From Roseivivax marinus (lineage in GTDB: Bacteria; Pseudomonadota; Alphaproteobacteria; Rhodobacterales; Rhodobacteraceae), in assembly GCF_900109705.1 (NCBI RefSeq), contig NZ_FOAI01000014.1, positions 35,328-99,327 of the forward strand: a stretch of DNA of 64,000 bases, in the 5' to 3' direction. The first letter of the stretch is position 1, and every line of letters starts with the position of its first letter. The translations under genes and the position numbers were made by a program. Below are positions 16,756-25,041 of the stretch, piece by piece. Under the pieces are notes generated by a model. The model ran no database searches. It was given only the letters and a program-made list of their open reading frames with translations, and was not told the origin of the DNA.

Positions 16756-17439
16756 ATGACCGGACCGCGCATCCTGATCGTCGATGATGATCCCGAGATC
16801 ACCTCGGCCCTCGAACGTGGGCTGGCGCTGCACGGCTACGACGCGGTGTCCGAGCACCGCACCGACCGTGCGCTGGCGCGGCTGCGCGACGGTGACCTGT
16901 GCGCGGCGATCGTGGACGTGATGCTGGGCGGCGAAAGCGGCCTGGACCTGGTGCGCGCGATCCGCACCGCGGGACATCCCCTGCCGGTGGTGATGCTCTC
17001 GGCGCTGGCCGAGGTCGAGGACCGCGCGGCGGGATTGGAGGCCGGCGCGGACGATTACATCGTCAAACCGTTCTCGTTCGAGGAACTGGTCGCCCGCCTC
17101 AAGGTGCAGGAGCGCCGGGCCGAGGCCGCGCGGCCCCGTCCGGCCACCATCGACGCGCGCTCGCGGCAGGTCATCGGGCCCACGCGCGACGTTACCTTGA
17201 CCCAGCGGGAATTCGATCTGCTGGCCTTTCTTTGCACCACGCCCGGTGAGCCCTTGTCGCGTGGCGCGATCTTCGATGCGCTTTGGGGGGCGGACGGCTC
17301 CACGAACGAGAACGTGGTCGACGTCTACCTCGGATACCTGCGGCGCAAGCTGGATCCGTCCTCGGATTTCGGATTTGAAATCAAGACGGTGCGCAACCGC
17401 GGCTTCCTGATCGAGGGGATCGTGCCGGTCCGGCCCTAA
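16756..17439 (+). CDS. OmpR/PhoB-family response regulator
   Basis: 227 residues starting MTGPRILIVDDDPEI. The receiver domain has the acidic pair at D11-D12, phospho-acceptor D54 in AAIVDVMLGG, and the conserved Lys K104 in DDYIVKPFSFEE. A winged-helix DNA-binding domain follows (LTQREFDLLAFL, VVDVYLGYLRRKLD, IKTVRNRGFLI). A longer open frame to 16489 lies inside the kinase gene and is rejected. It is paired with the kinase at 15168 and sits directly upstream of pqqABCDE. Confidence 0.94.
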   Translation: MTGPRILIVDDDPEITSALERGLALHGYDAVSEHRTDRALARLRDGDLCAAIVDVMLGGESGLDLVRAIRTAGHPLPVVMLSALAEVEDRAAGLEAGADDYIVKPFSFEELVARLKVQERRAEAARPRPATIDARSRQVIGPTRDVTLTQREFDLLAFLCTTPGEPLSRGAIFDALWGADGSTNENVVDVYLGYLRRKLDPSSDFGFEIKTVRNRGFLIEGIVPVRP

Positions 17440-17537
17440 GACCATCGGAGGGGTGCCTCTTAGGATATAAGACTCGCAAGATCACCCTCGGCTACGCACA
17501 TTCTAGCCAGTCAAAGCCAAGACCGAAGGAGGAGATC

Positions 17538-17627
17538 ATGGCCTGGACGAAGCCCATCATCCGCGAAGTCGAGTGCGGCATGGAAATCAACATGTACGGT
17601 CCCGAAGAGGACGGCGTCCTCTTCTGA
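17538..17627 (+). CDS. pqqA: PQQ precursor peptide PqqA
   Basis: Ribosomal peptide from which pyrroloquinoline quinone is built by cross-linking a Glu and a Tyr. 29 residues, MAWTKPIIRE then VECGMEINMY then GPEEDGVLF. The obligatory E-x-x-x-Y pair is Glu16 and Tyr20. A strong ribosome binding site, AAGGAGGAG, lies 5-13 bases before the ATG. pqqB begins 26 bases after the stop, allowing high expression of the peptide relative to the enzymes. The gene is short enough to be missed by ORF-length cut-offs. Confidence 0.97.
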   Translation: MAWTKPIIREVECGMEINMYGPEEDGVLF

Positions 17628-17653
17628 TGACCCTGTGCGCGGGAGGTCTGTGA

Positions 17654-18550
17654 ATGGCGTTCCGCGCGCATATCCTTGGGGCAGCTGCCGGTGGCGGTCT
17701 GCCCCAATGGAATTGCGGGTGCGAGAACTGCAATCTCGCCCGCGTCGGCACCATCCCCCCACAGACGCAGTCCTCGCTTGCCGTGACCGGAAACGGAACG
17801 GATTGGGCGATCCTGAACGCATCGCCGGATATCCGTCAGCAGATGGCCTCGGCCGCCCCGCTACATCCGACGGGGCTGCGCGATTTGCCGCTGTCCTCGG
17901 TTCTTCTGACCAACGGTGACATCGACCATGTCGCGGGGCTTCTGACCCTGCGAGAGGTTCAGCCGTTCGACCTGTTCGCGACCCGCGGGATCCACGAGGT
18001 CATCGCCGGGAACCCGATCTTCGGCGCCCTTCGGCCCGACGTGGTGACTCGCCGCGAGGTGGCGCTCGACACCCCGGCCGAGATCGCGCCGGGCCTGACC
18101 GCAACGCTCTTCGCCGTGCCCGGCAAGGTGCCGCTCTACCTCGAAGGCGAGACCGTCGAGACAGAGATGCTGGGCGAGCAGACCGTGGGTGTCGAGCTGC
18201 GGGCCGAGGGGCGCACCGCCTATTACATTCCCGGCTGCGCCACGTTGACCGATGACTTGCGCGCGCGGCTCGACGGGGCGACCACGGTGTTTTTCGACGG
18301 CACCCTCTGGACCGACGACGAGATGGTACGCGCGGGCCTTGGCCAGAAGACCGGCAAGCGCATGGGCCACATGTCCATGAGCGGTTCGGACGGGTCCATC
18401 GCGGCCTTCGCCGACCTCGATGTGGCCACCCGCGTCTTCGTCCACATGAACAACACCAACCCCGTCCTGAGACCGGATTCGGCGGAACGGGCCGAGGCAG
18501 AGGCCGCCGGCTGGATCATCGGGCAGGACGGTATGGAGATCGCGCTATGA
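17654..18550 (+). CDS. pqqB: PQQ biosynthesis protein PqqB
   Basis: Metallo-beta-lactamase-fold protein of PQQ synthesis, proposed to act as an oxygenase/hydroxylase on the cross-linked Glu-Tyr intermediate. 298 residues with the typical start AFRAHILGAAAGGGLPQWNC, a Cys pair in NCGCENC, and the metal-site-like LLTNGDIDHVAGLL. Further matches are TAYYIPGCATL and FVHMNNTNPVL. The stop overlaps pqqC by 4 bases. Confidence 0.97.
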   Translation: MAFRAHILGAAAGGGLPQWNCGCENCNLARVGTIPPQTQSSLAVTGNGTDWAILNASPDIRQQMASAAPLHPTGLRDLPLSSVLLTNGDIDHVAGLLTLREVQPFDLFATRGIHEVIAGNPIFGALRPDVVTRREVALDTPAEIAPGLTATLFAVPGKVPLYLEGETVETEMLGEQTVGVELRAEGRTAYYIPGCATLTDDLRARLDGATTVFFDGTLWTDDEMVRAGLGQKTGKRMGHMSMSGSDGSIAAFADLDVATRVFVHMNNTNPVLRPDSAERAEAEAAGWIIGQDGMEIAL

Positions 18551-19296
18551 CCCAGACGAGAGACGAGTTCGAGGCACGCCTGCGGCAGATCGGCGCCGAG
18601 CGGTATCACGACCTGCATCCGTTCCACGATCTGCTCCATGGCGGCGGCTGCACGCCCGACCAGGTGCGGGCATGGGTCATCAACCGCTACTACTATCAGC
18701 ACTCGATCCCGATGAAGGACGCGGCCTTCATGTCGCGCGTCGAGGACCCGGACCTGCGCCGCAAGTGGCGCTCGCGCATCGAGGATCACGACGGCACCGA
18801 CACCAACGAGGGCGGGATCCGCCGCTGGCTGCGACTGGCCGAAGCAGTCGGCCTCGATCCCGACTACGTCGCCTCGACCGAGGGCGTGCTGCCCGCAACG
18901 AAGTTCGCCGTGGATGCCTACGTCCGTTTCGTGCGGGAAAAGAGCCTGCTGGAGGCGGTCGCGGCGTCCCTGACCGAGCTGTTCGCTCCGAAGATCCACC
19001 AGAACCGTATCGAAGGGCTGCTGAAGAACTACGATTTCGCGGACGATTCCTCGCTCTCCTATTTCAAGAACCGGCTCAAGGAAGCGCCCAAGGACGTGGC
19101 GTTCGGCTTGGGCTGGGTGCTCGACCAAGCGGATACGCAGGAAAAGCAGGACGCCGCTGCAAAGGCGCTGATCTTCAAGACCGACGTGCTGTGGTCGCAG
19201 CTGGACGCGCTGCATTCGGCCTATGTCGAGCCGGGCCGGATCCCGCCGGGCGGCTGGCAGCCTGGGACCGGCCTTCTGGATGCGCGGGCCGCGTGA
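18547..19296 (+). CDS. pqqC: Pyrroloquinoline-quinone synthase PqqC
   Basis: Cofactor-free oxidase catalysing the last step: ring closure and eight-electron oxidation of AHQQ to PQQ. 249 residues. Segments typical of the family include YHDLHPFHDLLHGG, QVRAWVINRYYYQHSIPMKDAA, IEDHDGTDTNEGGIRRWLRLAEAVGL and LTELFAPKIHQNRI. It overlaps pqqB and pqqD and is intact. Confidence 0.97.
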   Translation: MTQTRDEFEARLRQIGAERYHDLHPFHDLLHGGGCTPDQVRAWVINRYYYQHSIPMKDAAFMSRVEDPDLRRKWRSRIEDHDGTDTNEGGIRRWLRLAEAVGLDPDYVASTEGVLPATKFAVDAYVRFVREKSLLEAVAASLTELFAPKIHQNRIEGLLKNYDFADDSSLSYFKNRLKEAPKDVAFGLGWVLDQADTQEKQDAAAKALIFKTDVLWSQLDALHSAYVEPGRIPPGGWQPGTGLLDARAA

Positions 19297-19571
19297 TGGA
19301 CGGCGACGAGGTTCCCTACTTGCCGCGAGGCGTGCGCCTGCACCACGACAAGGTGCGCGAATCGTGGGTGTTGCTGGCGCCCGAACGCGCCATCATGCTC
19401 GACCAGATCGGGCACGCGGTCCTGACCGAACTCGACGGCACGCGCAGCTTTGCCGAGATCACCGCCGCGCTGGCCGAAAAATACGACGCGCCTCAGGAGG
19501 AGATCGCCAAGGACTCGGCCGGGTTCCTCCGCGCGCTGCGCGACCGCAGATTCCTGGAGGTCCGAGAATGA
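19296..19571 (+). CDS. pqqD: PqqA-binding chaperone PqqD
   Basis: RiPP recognition element that binds PqqA and presents it to PqqE. 91 residues starting MDGDEVPYLPRGVRLHHDKVR. The winged-helix core includes SWVLLAPERAIMLDQIG, FAEITAALAEKY and FLRALRDRRFL. The ATG at 19296 shares a base with the pqqC stop; an in-frame GTG three bases upstream would add one residue. A longer open frame upstream lies within pqqC. The stop overlaps the pqqE start by 4 bases. Confidence 0.95.
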   Translation: MDGDEVPYLPRGVRLHHDKVRESWVLLAPERAIMLDQIGHAVLTELDGTRSFAEITAALAEKYDAPQEEIAKDSAGFLRALRDRRFLEVRE

Positions 19572-20689
19572 ACGCTCAGACGCCGACCGTCCGCCCGCCC
19601 ATTGCCATGCTGGCGGAGCTGACCCACCGCTGCCCGCTGTCCTGCCCCTACTGCTCGAACCCTGTCGAGCTGGCGCGCATCGATCAGGAGATCGACACCG
19701 CCACCTGGAAAGACGTCTTCCGGCAGGCCGCCGACCTCGGCGTCCTGCAACTGCACCTGTCGGGCGGAGAGCCGGCGTCGCGCCGTGACCTCGAAGAGCT
19801 GGTGGCGACGGCGCGCGAGGCGGGCCTCTACACGAACCTCATTACCTCCGGCATCGGCCTGTCCGAACGGCGTCTGAAGGCGCTGGACGAGGCCGGCCTC
19901 GACCACATTCAGCTGTCGTTGCAAGGCACGACGCCCGAGATGGCCGACGAGATCGGTGGCTACAACGGCGGTTTCAAGCGCAAGATGCAGGTGGCCGAGT
20001 GGATCGGCGCCATCGGCTTTCCGCTGACGCTCAACGCGGTTCTGCACCGGCGCAACCTTCACCAACTGCCGCGTGCACTGGAGTTGGCTGTCGAGATGGG
20101 CGCGCGCCGGATCGAGGTCGCGACCGTGCAGTTCCACGGATGGGCGCTCAAGAACCGTGACACGCTCATGCCGACGATGGAGCAGGCGCGCGAGGCCGAC
20201 CGGATCGTCACCGAGGCGCGGGCCCGCCTGAGGGGAACTCTGGTGATCGACTACGTGCCCGCCGACTACCATTCGGACTATCCCAAGCGCTGCATGGGCG
20301 GTTGGGGCTCCACCGGGCTGAACGTGACGCCCGACGGAAAGGTGCTGCCGTGCCACGCCGCGGAGTCGATTCCGCACCTGTCCTTCGACCGGGTGACGGA
20401 GCGGCCGCTGCGCGACATCTGGTACAAGGGCGCGGCGTTCAACGCCTATCGCGGCACGGACTGGATGCAGGAACCGTGCAAGTCATGCGAGCGAAAGACG
20501 GTCGATTTCGGCGGCTGCCGCTGCCAGGCGATGGCGATCGTCGGCGACCCGAACGCCACCGATCCGGTCTGCATCAAGTCGCCGCATCACGGTGCGTTGC
20601 AGGCACAGGCGGCGGCGCATTCTTCGTCTGAAGGCGCGGACCTCGTCTATCGGGTGTCGCCGAAGAAGACTGCCGAAACCATCAACTGA
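19568..20689 (+). CDS. pqqE: PQQ biosynthesis radical SAM enzyme PqqE
   Basis: Radical SAM/SPASM enzyme forming the carbon-carbon link between the Glu and Tyr of PqqA. 373 residues. The radical-SAM cluster CPLSCPYC uses Cys21, Cys25 and Cys28. Further segments are LHLSGGEPASRRDL and LSLQGTTPEMADEIGGY. The C-terminal SPASM part holds several Cys (KRCMGGWG, LPCHAAE, EPCKSCERKTVDFGGCRCQA). Last gene of pqqABCDE. There is no pqqFG peptidase pair in the window. Confidence 0.97.
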   Translation: MNAQTPTVRPPIAMLAELTHRCPLSCPYCSNPVELARIDQEIDTATWKDVFRQAADLGVLQLHLSGGEPASRRDLEELVATAREAGLYTNLITSGIGLSERRLKALDEAGLDHIQLSLQGTTPEMADEIGGYNGGFKRKMQVAEWIGAIGFPLTLNAVLHRRNLHQLPRALELAVEMGARRIEVATVQFHGWALKNRDTLMPTMEQAREADRIVTEARARLRGTLVIDYVPADYHSDYPKRCMGGWGSTGLNVTPDGKVLPCHAAESIPHLSFDRVTERPLRDIWYKGAAFNAYRGTDWMQEPCKSCERKTVDFGGCRCQAMAIVGDPNATDPVCIKSPHHGALQAQAAAHSSSEGADLVYRVSPKKTAETIN

Positions 20690-20776
20690 TCGCGCCTGCG
20701 CGCAAGCGGTCGTGACTGGCCGCGCGTCCACCTCCGACCTAGTCTTTGACCCAAGGGAAGGTGGAGGAGGACAGGG

Positions 20777-21727
20777 ATGTATCGGCTCTTGGTAGGCGCC
20801 GTGCTCGCGGCGCTGATGTCATGGCCCGCGGCGAGGGTCGCGGCGGACAGCAAGCAGGACGCGTTTCTCGATCTCGCCCGCCGCGGGTGGGTATATGAGC
20901 TGCGCACCACGATGGTCGGCCGCGATCTGTCCATCCCTGTGAGCATCAATGGCCGCGACCTTGCCGGGGCGTCGCTCTGCCTCGTGGGAGAGCGGCCGCG
21001 GGAGGCCACGCGCGAAGTTCTCACCGCGTTCCGCGCGCTGATGTACGAGGCGCACGGAAAGCCGGTGCCGATGCGCTTTGCCGGACCGACGGCGCGGCTG
21101 TGCGGGGCAGGGCGGGTCGTCGTGCTTCGACTCTTCTCGAACCGTCCGCCGAACGCTGCGCTGACCGACGACCTCACCTGGATGAACGCGGTGCATCAAC
21201 TCGGCCTGCCGCAGGGCCGGGTCTACGCGGCGGCCTCCCCGGCGATGGCGCAGACATTCTTCGGTCGGCGCGGCTCCGGCACGCACATCATGGTCAAGCA
21301 GCCGGGATCGGACAGCCTCTCGCCGTTGGAGAGAGACTTTTACCGCTCGATCCTGATCGAGGAGCTTTACCAGTCGTTCACCTTCGGCATGGACATCCTG
21401 CATCTCGACCGCTCCGCGCCATACCTGTCGAAGCTCGAGGAGTTTCCCGTCGACCTGACGCGGATGCCGTGGGACAGCCGGGCGTTCATGCGCGGGCTGC
21501 TCGGCTCGAACCCTCGCGGCCTGTGCGAGTTCGACGTCTTCATGCTGCATGCCGTGGCCACCTCGGACGTGGCGCAGACCACCGAGGCCGCGTTTCTCGA
21601 TGACATCCGCAGGCGCTGGCCCGAGCTGATCGAGCGCACCGCCGCCAGCATGGCCGACGCGCGCTTTGCCCCCATCCTCGACGCCGACTGCCGGGGAGAG
21701 ACCCCGCCGGCGTCCGAAAAGGGATGA
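20777..21727 (+). CDS. Exported DUF2927-like protein
   Basis: 316 residues with a likely Sec signal peptide (residues 1-23, LLVGAVLAALMSWPAARVAA, cleavage near ADS). The body contains LIEELYQSFTFGMDIL and a late LCEFDVFMLHAV segment, resembling DUF2927 proteins common in Rhodobacterales, whose role is unknown. Paired Cys near residues 74 and 112 may form a disulfide. It lies alone between pqqE (88 bases away) and moxR (100 bases away), so it is periplasmic by inference and may be linked to quinoprotein metabolism by position only. Confidence 0.7.
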   Translation: MYRLLVGAVLAALMSWPAARVAADSKQDAFLDLARRGWVYELRTTMVGRDLSIPVSINGRDLAGASLCLVGERPREATREVLTAFRALMYEAHGKPVPMRFAGPTARLCGAGRVVVLRLFSNRPPNAALTDDLTWMNAVHQLGLPQGRVYAAASPAMAQTFFGRRGSGTHIMVKQPGSDSLSPLERDFYRSILIEELYQSFTFGMDILHLDRSAPYLSKLEEFPVDLTRMPWDSRAFMRGLLGSNPRGLCEFDVFMLHAVATSDVAQTTEAAFLDDIRRRWPELIERTAASMADARFAPILDADCRGETPPASEKG

Positions 21728-21827
21728 CCGACGCACCTAGACCTTGTGAGGTGTTCCGGCAGCCCCGCGCCGCGCGCTAGGCTCGGACAGAGGAGCGCGC
21801 CGGGGAGGGTGCGTCGGAGGATACAGC

Positions 21828-22784
21828 ATGAACGACGGAGCCCACGCGCCCCAGGGCGGCGTCGCGGACCTGGCCCGGCATCTGTCCCGGGGCCTTGTCG
21901 GGCACGAACGCCTGATCGACAGGCTGCTGATCGGGCTTCTGGCCGGGGGACATCTGCTGGTCGAAGGGGCGCCGGGCCTTGCCAAGACACGCGCGGTCAA
22001 GTGGCTCGCCGCCGCGGTCGCGGGCAGCTTCGCCCGCGTGCAGGCGACGCCCGACCTGATGCCCGCGGACCTGACCGGCACGCCTGTGTGGCGCCCCGCC
22101 GAGGGTCGGTTCGAGTTCGTGCCCGGTCCGGTCTTTCACAACCTCGTCCTCGTGGACGAGATCAACCGCGCCCCGCCCAAGGTGCAATCCGCGCTGCTCG
22201 AGGCGATGGCCGAGCGGCAGGTCACGGCCGGCGAAGCCACGCACGCGCTGCCGGATCCGTTTCTCGTGGTCGCGACCCAGAACCCGATCGAGCACGACGG
22301 AACCTTCCCGTTGCCCGAGGCGCAGCTCGACCGTTTCCTGATGCACGTCCTGCTCGACCTGCCCGACGCCGAGACTGAACGGCGCATCCTCGATCTCGTA
22401 GAGGCCGAAAGCCGCACGGCCGCGGTTCCCGTTCAGCCCCTGTCGCTGGAGGCGCTGGCGTCCGCGCGGGCCGAGGCGATGTCGGTGCACCTGTCGCCGC
22501 CGCTGCGGGACTACATCGTCCGTCTGGTGATGGCGACGCGCGTGCCGCCGACCGGCGACGAGGTGCAGCACGCCGTCAGCCCGCGCGGGTCGCTCGCGCT
22601 GGCCTCCGCCGCGAAGGCACGCGCCTACCTGCGAGGCCGTGACCACGCCCTGCCCGAGGACGTGGCGGAGGTGGCGCCCGACGCGCTCGCGCACCGGATC
22701 GTCCTGACATGGCGCGCGGTGTCCGAGGGACGCACCGCACGGGCGCTCATCGCGGACGTCCTCGACCGAGTCGAACCGTTGTGA
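21828..22784 (+). CDS. MoxR-family AAA+ ATPase (MxaR-like)
   Basis: MoxR ATPases act with vWA proteins as maturation chaperones; MxaR is needed for active methanol dehydrogenase. 318 residues. Walker A is in LLVEGAPGLAKTRAVK. Walker B and its surroundings are LVLVDEINRAPPKVQSALLEAMAERQVT. Sensor segments VVATQNPIEHDGTFPLPEAQLDRF and VSPRGSLALASAAKA follow. It starts a seven-gene operon with overlaps or gaps of only a few bases throughout; the stop overlaps the DUF58 GTG start. Confidence 0.93.
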   Translation: MNDGAHAPQGGVADLARHLSRGLVGHERLIDRLLIGLLAGGHLLVEGAPGLAKTRAVKWLAAAVAGSFARVQATPDLMPADLTGTPVWRPAEGRFEFVPGPVFHNLVLVDEINRAPPKVQSALLEAMAERQVTAGEATHALPDPFLVVATQNPIEHDGTFPLPEAQLDRFLMHVLLDLPDAETERRILDLVEAESRTAAVPVQPLSLEALASARAEAMSVHLSPPLRDYIVRLVMATRVPPTGDEVQHAVSPRGSLALASAAKARAYLRGRDHALPEDVAEVAPDALAHRIVLTWRAVSEGRTARALIADVLDRVEPL

Positions 22785-23719
22785 GCGCGAGAGCCGCATC
22801 CCGGCCCGATGCGTCGGGCGGGCCGGCGGGTGCGCTCGCCGCGGCGGGCGTGGCCCTGCGTGCCGAGGACCTGATCACCCTGCGCCGTCTCGCGCTCAGC
22901 GCCGAGGCCGACCCGATCCTGGCGGCGCTGCCGGGCGGGTTCGTCACCCGGCGGCGGGGCCATGGCCAGGAGGTCGCGGACGTGCGCGACTACGTGGCCG
23001 GAGACGACATCCGCCATCTCGACCGGGGCGCGACCGCTCGGCGCGGCTCGCTCCATGTCCGCCAGTTCCAGGAGGATCGCGATCGGGTCACGCTGCTGGT
23101 CGCCGACATGCGCCCGGCGATGCTGTGGGGCACGCGGCGCGCGTTTCGCTCCGTCGCAGTAGCCGAGGCTCTGGCGCTGATCGGCTGGCGCGCGGTGGAG
23201 GAGGGGGGCCGCGTGGGCCTTCTGGCGATCGGCAGCGGTGCGCCCGAGGCGGTACCGCCGCGCGGACGGACGCGCGGGATGCTGGAGGTGATTGGTGGCC
23301 TCGTTCGGGCGCACGCGGCGGCCTTGCAGCGGGCCGCGGGCGGTGCCGAGACTGAACCGGAGCTCTCTCGGTCCTTGTCACGGATCGAACGGTTGGCCCC
23401 GCGGGGCGCCGAGGTGGTGATCGCATCGGGGTTCGATACGCCCGGGCCGGACCTCGGCGAATGCCTGGGCGACCTTGCACGGACCCGCGTGCCAAGGTTG
23501 GTGCGGATCGACGATGGCGGGCTCGCCGCCCTCCCGCGCGGGCGCTACCCGATCCGCCTTCCGGATGGCAGCCGGCGCGTGGTGACGGGCGGCGGCTCCA
23601 CGACACCGGAGGCCGGGCCGATCGCTGGACGTCCCGTTCTGACCCTCGATGCGGGCGAGACGCCCGAGGCCACCTCCCGCCGAATCGTGGCGGCCTTCCC
23701 CCGGGACCGGGAGCCCTGA
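22781..23719 (+). CDS. DUF58 protein (MxaS-like)
   Basis: 312 residues. The GTG at 22781 overlaps the moxR stop (GTGA) and is preferred over longer readings inside moxR. The DUF58 signature is clear: GHGQEVADVRDYVAGDDIRH followed by LDRGATARRGSLHVRQFQED and VTLLVADMRPAM. Unlike canonical DUF58 proteins there is no obvious N-terminal pair of membrane helices, so it may be soluble. DUF58 proteins accompany MoxR in Bat and Mxa systems, and MxaS holds this position in methanol dehydrogenase clusters. Confidence 0.9.
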   Translation: MSARAASRPDASGGPAGALAAAGVALRAEDLITLRRLALSAEADPILAALPGGFVTRRRGHGQEVADVRDYVAGDDIRHLDRGATARRGSLHVRQFQEDRDRVTLLVADMRPAMLWGTRRAFRSVAVAEALALIGWRAVEEGGRVGLLAIGSGAPEAVPPRGRTRGMLEVIGGLVRAHAAALQRAAGGAETEPELSRSLSRIERLAPRGAEVVIASGFDTPGPDLGECLGDLARTRVPRLVRIDDGGLAALPRGRYPIRLPDGSRRVVTGGGSTTPEAGPIAGRPVLTLDAGETPEATSRRIVAAFPRDREP

Positions 23720-23723
23720 GCGC

Positions 23724-24092
23724 ATGGAGGAGGGCCGCGCCCTGTCCGAAGCGGCGCTGCAGGCGGGCCTGCGCGCGCTCCACCTTCCGGCCCGCACCGG
23801 GTGGGAGGTCGTCGCCGACCTGCTGGCCGCGCTGGCGGTCGGTCTGTTCCTGGCCCTGCTGATCGGGGGCGCGCTGCGTCTGTTCAGCAGGCCAGCCACG
23901 CGACAGCCGGACCTTACGGCCAACGTGCTGGCCTTGCGTGCGCTGCCGGAGGACGATCGCCGCGTTGCGCTGCTTCACCTCCTGAAGACGCGCGCGCCCG
24001 ACCGCTACGCGCGTCTGTCCGGCGCGATTTACCGACCTGGAGGACTGCCCGAAGCGGACGCACTCGAACGCGAGGTGCTGGCCGATGCCTGA
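23724..24092 (+). CDS. DUF4381-like single-pass membrane protein
   Basis: 122 residues from the ATG at 23724. One membrane helix spans about residues 30-55 (VVADLLAALAVGLFLALLIGGALRLF shortened here to its core), followed by a cytoplasmic domain with LPEDDRRVALLHLLKTRAPDRYARL. Similar small proteins sit between DUF58 and vWA genes in BatA-type operons. It overlaps the next gene by 8 bases. It could be the positional equivalent of mxaA, but it is much shorter, so I do not assign that name. Confidence 0.75.
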   Translation: MEEGRALSEAALQAGLRALHLPARTGWEVVADLLAALAVGLFLALLIGGALRLFSRPATRQPDLTANVLALRALPEDDRRVALLHLLKTRAPDRYARLSGAIYRPGGLPEADALEREVLADA

Positions 24093-25041
24093 CTTCGCCG
24101 ACCCGCTGGTGCTGCTCCTCCTGCCGCTGCCCCTGCTGGCGCGCTGGCTGCTGCCGCCGCGCCGGGACGCCGGCGCGGCGCTGTCCGTGCCGGACGGTAT
24201 CGGGCGTCGACTGGGGTTCGGAGCTACAGCGGGAAGCGGCACGGCCCGGGCGTGGTGCTGGGCCCCGTGGGCTTTGTGGGTTCTGCTCGTCGTCGCCTTG
24301 GCCGGGCCGCGCACGCTGGCAACGATCCCGGCCTTGCAGGTGTCGGGACGGGACCTTGCCATCGCGCTCGATTTGTCGGGCAGCATGGTGCGCGACGATT
24401 TCATCCTCGACGGCGCGCCGATCACCCGTCTGGACGCGGTGCGCCGTGTGGGCGCGGACTTTGCCCGGCGGCGCGGCGGGGACCGCGTGGCGCTGATCGT
24501 GTTCGGCTCGGACGCCTACTACGCGGCGCCGTTCACGTTCGACACCGAGGCCGTGGCCCGCCGGATCGAGACCGCCGAGATCGGCATCTCGGGCCGGGCG
24601 ACGAACGTGTCGGATGCGCTGGGCCTCGCGCTCAAGCGGCTGGCCGAGTCCGAGGCGGAGAGCCGCGTGGTGATCCTGCTGTCGGACGGCGTGAACAACG
24701 CTGGCGCGACGAACCCGCGTGGCGTGGCCGCGCTGGCCGCCGAGCAGGGGGTGCGCGTCCACACCATCGCCATGGGGCCGCGCGACCTGGAAACTGCGGA
24801 AGAGGGCGAACGCGGCGTGGTCGATGCGGCCACCCTGCGCGCGATCTCGGAGATCTCCGGCGGTGAAAGCTTCCGCGTCCGGACGATGGATGACCTCGTG
24901 GCGGTGGGCGAGGCGCTCGACCGGTTGGAGGCCACCGACGCCGATGGCCTTGCCGCCGAGGTCTGGACAGCCCTCTGGCTCTGGCCCGCGGCGGCGGCGG
25001 CGATGCTGGCGCTGGCGCTGGCGTGGCGGGAGGCCGCGTGA
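24085..25041 (+). CDS. vWA-domain membrane protein (BatA/MxaC-like)
   Basis: 318 residues: N-terminal helices (about 9-24 and 58-74), then a periplasmic or cytoplasmic von Willebrand A domain with an intact MIDAS motif (LDLSGSM: D96, S98, S100) and a later LLSDGVNNAGATNP. A C-terminal helix (LWLWPAAAAAMLALALAW) follows. This is the BatA/BatB topology. With MoxR and DUF58 it would form a metal-dependent chaperone acting on a quinoprotein dehydrogenase or another exported enzyme. The stop shares one base with the next ATG. Confidence 0.9.
   Translation: MPDFADPLVLLLLPLPLLARWLLPPRRDAGAALSVPDGIGRRLGFGATAGSGTARAWCWAPWALWVLLVVALAGPRTLATIPALQVSGRDLAIALDLSGSMVRDDFILDGAPITRLDAVRRVGADFARRRGGDRVALIVFGSDAYYAAPFTFDTEAVARRIETAEIGISGRATNVSDALGLALKRLAESEAESRVVILLSDGVNNAGATNPRGVAALAAEQGVRVHTIAMGPRDLETAEEGERGVVDAATLRAISEISGGESFRVRTMDDLVAVGEALDRLEATDADGLAAEVWTALWLWPAAAAAMLALALAWREAA

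Noticed and set aside
15168..17439. Assigning the kinase/regulator pair as FlhSR, MxbDM or ErcS/EraR
   Set aside because: FlhR-type regulators have LuxR domains, whereas this regulator is OmpR-type with a HAMP membrane kinase. The LuxR-type candidate is at 28727, so no known name was given here.
20690..20776. Promoter match in the gap after pqqE
   Set aside because: GTGACT and TAGTCT are present but 22 bases apart, too far for a normal promoter.
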